A DNA stretch of 64,000 nucleotides from Tanypteryx hageni (Eukaryota; Arthropoda; Insecta; Odonata; Petaluridae). The stretch's first letter is position 1, and every line of letters begins with the position of its first letter. Shown here piece by piece: positions 60,501-64,000 of this stretch. Made by a program: the position numbers and the translations under genes. Below the pieces are notes generated by a model that saw nothing but the letters and a program-made list of their open reading frames with translations, did no database searches and had not been told where the DNA came from. The stretch spans positions 21,771,840-21,835,839 of the forward strand of contig CM054116.1 of assembly GCA_028673005.1 (NCBI GenBank), given 5' to 3'.

Positions 60501-63250
60501 GGGAGAGGGGAGAGGGAGAGGGGAGAGGGAGAGGGGAGAGGGAGAGGGGAGAGGGAGAGGGGAGAGGGAGAGGGGAGAGGAGAGGGGAGAGGGAGAGGGA
60601 GAGGGAGAGGGAGAGGGGAGAGGGAGAGGGAGAGGGGAGAGGGAGAGGGGAGAGGGAGAGGGAGAGGGAGAAGGGAGAGGGAGAAGGGAGAGGGAGAAGG
60701 GAGAAGGGAGAGGGAGAAGGGAGAGGGAGAAGGGAGAGGGAGAAGGGGAGAGGGAGAAGGGAGAGGGAAGAGAGGGACGAGGGAGAGCGGAGAGGGAAAG
60801 GTAGAGACGGGAGAAGGAGAAGGAGAAGGAGAAGGAGAAGGAGAGAGGAGAAGGGAGAGGGAGAAGGGAGAGGGAGAAGGAGGGAGAGGGAGAGAGGGAG
60901 AGGGAGAAGGGAGAGGGAGAGGGAGAGGGAGAGGGAGAGGGAGAGGGAGAGGGAGAGGGAGAGGGAGAGGGAGAGGGAGAGGAGAGGGAGAAGGGAGAGG
61001 GAGAGGGAGAGGGAGAAGGGAGAGGGAGAGGGAGAGGGGAGAGGGAGAGGGAGAGGGGAGAGGGAGAGGGAGAGGGAGAGGAGGGAGAGGGTGAGAGGGG
61101 AGAGGGAGAGGGAGAGGGAGAGGGGAGAGGGAGAGGGGAGAGGGGAGAGGGGAGAGGGAGAGGGAGAGGGAGAGGGGAGAGGGGAGGGGAGAGGGGAGAG
61201 GAGGAGAGGGAGAGAGAGGGGAGAGGGGAGAGGGGAGAGGAGAGGAGAGGGAGAGGGGAGAGGGAGAGGGAGAGGGAGAAGGGAGAGGGAGAAGGGAGAG
61301 GGAGAAGGGAGAGGGAGAAGGGAGAGGGAGAAGGGAGAGGGAGAGGGAGAGGGAGAGGGGAGAGGGAGAGGGGAGAGGGGAAAGGGGAAAGGGGAAAGGG
61401 AGAGGGGAAAGGGAGAAGGGAGAGGGAGGAGGGAGAGCGAGGAGGGATAGCGAGGAGGGAGAGCGAGGAGGGAGAGCGAGGAGGGAGAGCGAGGAGGGAG
61501 AGCGAGGAGGGAGAGCGAGGAGGGAGAGCGAGGAGGGAGAGCGAGGAGGGAGAGCGAGGAGGGAGAGCGAGGAGGGAGAGCGAGGAGGGAGAGCGAGGAG
61601 GGAGAGCGAGGAGGGAGAGCGAGGAGGGAGAGCGAGGAGGGAGAGGGAGAAGGGAGAGGGAGAAGGGAGAGGGAGAAGGGAGAGGGGAGAGGGAGAGGGG
61701 AGAGGGAGAGGGGAGAGGGAGAGGGAGAGGGAGAGGGAGAGGGAGAGGGGAGAGGGGAGAGGGAGAGGGAGAGGGAGAGGGGAGAGGGAGGAGGGAGAGG
61801 GGAGAGGGAGAGGGGAGAGGGAGAAGGGAGAGGGGAAAGGGAGAGGGGAAAGGGAGAGGGGAAAGGGAGAGGGGAAAGGGAGAAGGGAGAGGAGAAAGGG
61901 AGAAGGGAGAGGGGAAAGGGAGAAGGGAGAGGGAGAAGGAAGAGGGAGAAGGGAGAGGGAGAAGGGAGAGGGAGAAGGGAGAGGGAGAAGGGAGAGGGAG
62001 AAGGGAGAGGGAGAAGGGAGAGGGAGAAGGGAGAGGGAGAAGGGAGAGGGAGAAGGGAGAGGGAGGAGGGAGAGGGAGGAGGGAGAGGGAGGAGGGAGAG
62101 GGAGGAGGGAGAGCGAGGAGGGAGAGCGAGGAGGGAGAGCGAGGAGGGAGAGCGAGGAGGGAGAGCGAGGAGGGAGAGCTAGGAGGGAGAGGGAGGAGGG
62201 AGAGGGAGAAGGGAGAGGGAGAAGGGAGAGGGAGAAGGGAGAGGGAGAAGGGAGAGGGAGAAGGGAGAGGGGAGAGGGAGAGGGGAGAGGGAGAAGGGAG
62301 AGGGAGAAGGGAGAGGGAGAGGGAAAGGGGAAAGGGAGAGGGAGAAGGGAGAGGGAGAGGGGAGAGGGAGAGGGGAGAGGGAGAGGGGAGAGGGAGAGGG
62401 GAAAGGGAGAGGGAAAGGGAGAAGGGAGAGGGAGAAGGGAGAGGGAGAAGGGAGAGGGAGAAGGGAGAGGGAGAAGGGAGAAGGGAGAGGGAGAAGGGAG
62501 AGGGGAAAGGGAGAAGGGAGAGGGGAGAGGGAGAAGGGAGAGGGAGAAGGGAGAGGGAGAAGGGAGAGGGAGAAGGGAGAGGGAGAAGGGAGAGCGAGGA
62601 GGGAGAGCGAGGAGGGAGAGCGAGGAGGGAGAGCGAGGAGGGAGAGCGAGGAGGGAGAGCGAGGAGGGAGAGCGAGGAGGGGAGAGCGAGGAGGGAGAGC
62701 GAGGAGGGAGAGGGAGAAGGGAGAAGGGAGAGGGAGAAGGAAGAGGGAGAAGGGAGAGGGAGAAGGAGAGGGAGAAGGGAGAGGGAGAAGAGAGAGGGAG
62801 AGGGAGAAGGGAGAGGGAGAGGGAGAAGGGAGAGGGAGAAGGGAGAGGGGAGAGGGGAGAGGGAGAGGGGGGAGAGGGAGAAGGGAGAGGGAGAAGGGAG
62901 AGGGGAGAGGGAGAGGGGAGAGGGGAAAGGGAGAGGGAGAAGGGAGAGGGGAGAGGGAGAGGGGAGAGGGAGAGGGGAGAGGGAGAGGGGAGAGGTAGAG
63001 GGGAAAGGGAGAGGGGAAAGGGAGAAGGGAGAGGGAGAAGGGAGAGGGAGAAGGGAGAGGGAGAAGGGAGAGGGAGAAGGGAGAGGGAGAGGGAGAAGGG
63101 AGAGGGAGAAGGGAGAAGGGAGAGGGAGAGGGAGAAGGGAGAGGGAGAGGGAGAAGGGAGAGGGAGAGGGAGAAGGGAGAGGGAGAGGGAGAAGGGAGAG
63201 GGAGAAGGGAGAGGGAGAGGGAGAAGGGAGAGGGAGAAGGGAGAGGGAGG
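57540..63250. repeat. 5.7-kb polypurine tract with 13-bp period
   Basis: The plus strand is almost pure G/A, with rare C in AGCGAGG and rare T in AGGTAGG. The dominant period is 13 bp, in forms such as GAGGGAGAAGGGA, GAGGGAGAGGGGA and GAGGGAGAGCGAG, mixed with 6-bp GGGAGA runs. Blocks of one variant alternate; for example the AGCGAGG form runs at 61432-61642 and again at 62110-62180 and 62590-62710. The two overlapping minus-strand frames of about 2000 codons contain almost only Leu, Ser, Pro and Phe and are artefacts. Confidence 0.97.
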
Positions 63251-64000
63251 AGGAAGACTGTGGGTTTCGCATATATGCGGAGGATGCATCACGTTACGAT
63301 CGCGTGCGAGCACGGCCTCTCCACGCGGAAGTGAATCGCGCGCGTCGGCGTCAGCTGGAGCTGCATCGTATCGCATGGCAACAGCGGCGACGGGCTGCGG
63401 ACCGCCTTTTTCTAGGATCTCCAGGGGGAGAGGTCGGATAGAGAAAGAGGAGTGCAAGAAGGGAGTAGTGCAAGATGGGAGGAGTGCGAGAGACAGAAAA
63501 TCGAAACGGGAAGAGGTATAGAATAACGATAGATATTGAAAAAGGGGAGGCTATGCGAAGGTCGTTTCGTCGGCAACCGCGCCTTCGTCGCGATCTCCGA
63601 CGGCCGAGGACGACCCTTCCAACACGGGCACAGGTTCGATTCAATGCACTCCGATTATTTATTTATTTATTCATTTATTTAAAGATCAATGTCTCAAGTT
63701 TGCTAAAGCCAGATAGCGACTACTGCTACACTATTGGTCCTACAAATAACTTGACTTACACATCAATTGAAATTAAAATTAAAAATACAATATACGTACA
63801 ATAAGTTAATTTATCAATAAACAAATGAAGTATTATTTAATTAAAAACCGATTCAATTTATTTACTACCTATTCTTATTGAGTTTACATTTTTCTAGGTT
63901 CAAGATGGACCTTCTAGGGTTCAAGGGCTCATTAGGTCCCCACCTTTTGCACCCCATCAGACACTCCTTTACTTCCTCCAACTCCATTGCCATCTGTCAC
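63251..64000. other. CpG-rich patch and AT-rich end of window
   Basis: From 63270 to about 63640 the sequence is CpG-rich and unlike the flanks (GCGTGCGAGCACGG, GAATCGCGCGCGTCGGCG). It could be a promoter or first exon of a neighbouring gene. No ORF there is recognisable. Near 63655-63685 is a TTTA-rich run, followed by AT-rich sequence. Confidence 0.4.

Noticed and set aside
57357..63457. Two overlapping minus-strand reading frames of about 2000 codons
   Set aside because: They consist almost only of Leu, Ser, Pro and Phe because a pyrimidine strand cannot make stop codons. Two frames are open at once and follow the 13-bp repeat; there is no domain.

Overview
This is eukaryotic nuclear DNA, most likely from an insect or another arthropod. 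Evidence: spliced genes with GT/AG introns; an insect-type ced-6 (GULP1) gene; and mariner, hAT, Penelope-like, Helitron-like and LINE remnants of kinds common in arthropod genomes. There is no bacterial-style gene organisation, operon or CRISPR array.

The one convincing host gene is ced-6, on the minus strand. It encodes the PTB-domain engulfment adaptor. Eight coding exons can be placed from 53978 down to 6284 (96, 85, 65, 183, 138, 189, 359 and 182 bp). All junctions have GT/AG ends and matching phases, giving about 432 residues. Exon 1 lies in a GC/CpG-rich block near 53.9-54.5 kb that probably also holds the promoter. Exons 2-6 carry the N-terminal linker, PTB domain and coiled coil. Exons 7-8 carry a Ser/Asn-rich and Pro-rich tail. 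The usual C-terminal end is not visible and is probably left of the window. Two introns are very long, about 14.0 and 19.0 kb, and nearly everything else in the window sits inside or beside the gene.

Layout: 0-6.3 kb is a graveyard of DNA transposons: a ZMYM-type hAT piece, a DDE fragment, a full-length but dead mariner of 1252 bp with terminal inverted repeats (TIRs) and TA target duplication, and a second Tc1/mariner-superfamily remnant. 6.3-12.4 kb holds exons 8 to 4, with a 977-bp hAT-like MITE in intron 6. Intron 3 (12.4-20.7 kb) contains a 1.3-kb purine minisatellite and a tRNA-Gly-like stub. Intron 2 (20.7-39.75 kb) contains a broken jockey-like LINE, an RTE-like LINE split by a 473-bp TIR element, a 417-bp hAT MITE, and a 5.2-kb array of six repeat units in alternating orientation that includes two large palindromes. 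Intron 1 (39.8-53.9 kb) contains a CT microsatellite, a Penelope-like element with an RT core and a frameshifted GIY-YIG endonuclease, three purine minisatellite blocks and a Helitron-like 3' end. From 57.5 to 63.25 kb, upstream of the gene, is a near-pure purine tract with a dominant 13-bp period.

All large minisatellite blocks are purine-rich on the plus strand, so ced-6 nascent RNA would be C/U-rich through them. The 2000-residue reading frames there (only Leu, Ser, Pro, Phe and a few others) are artefacts of composition. The most unusual structures are the alternating inverted array at 32.2-37.4 kb and the strand-polarised purine tracts. No new enzymatic or immune system was identified.
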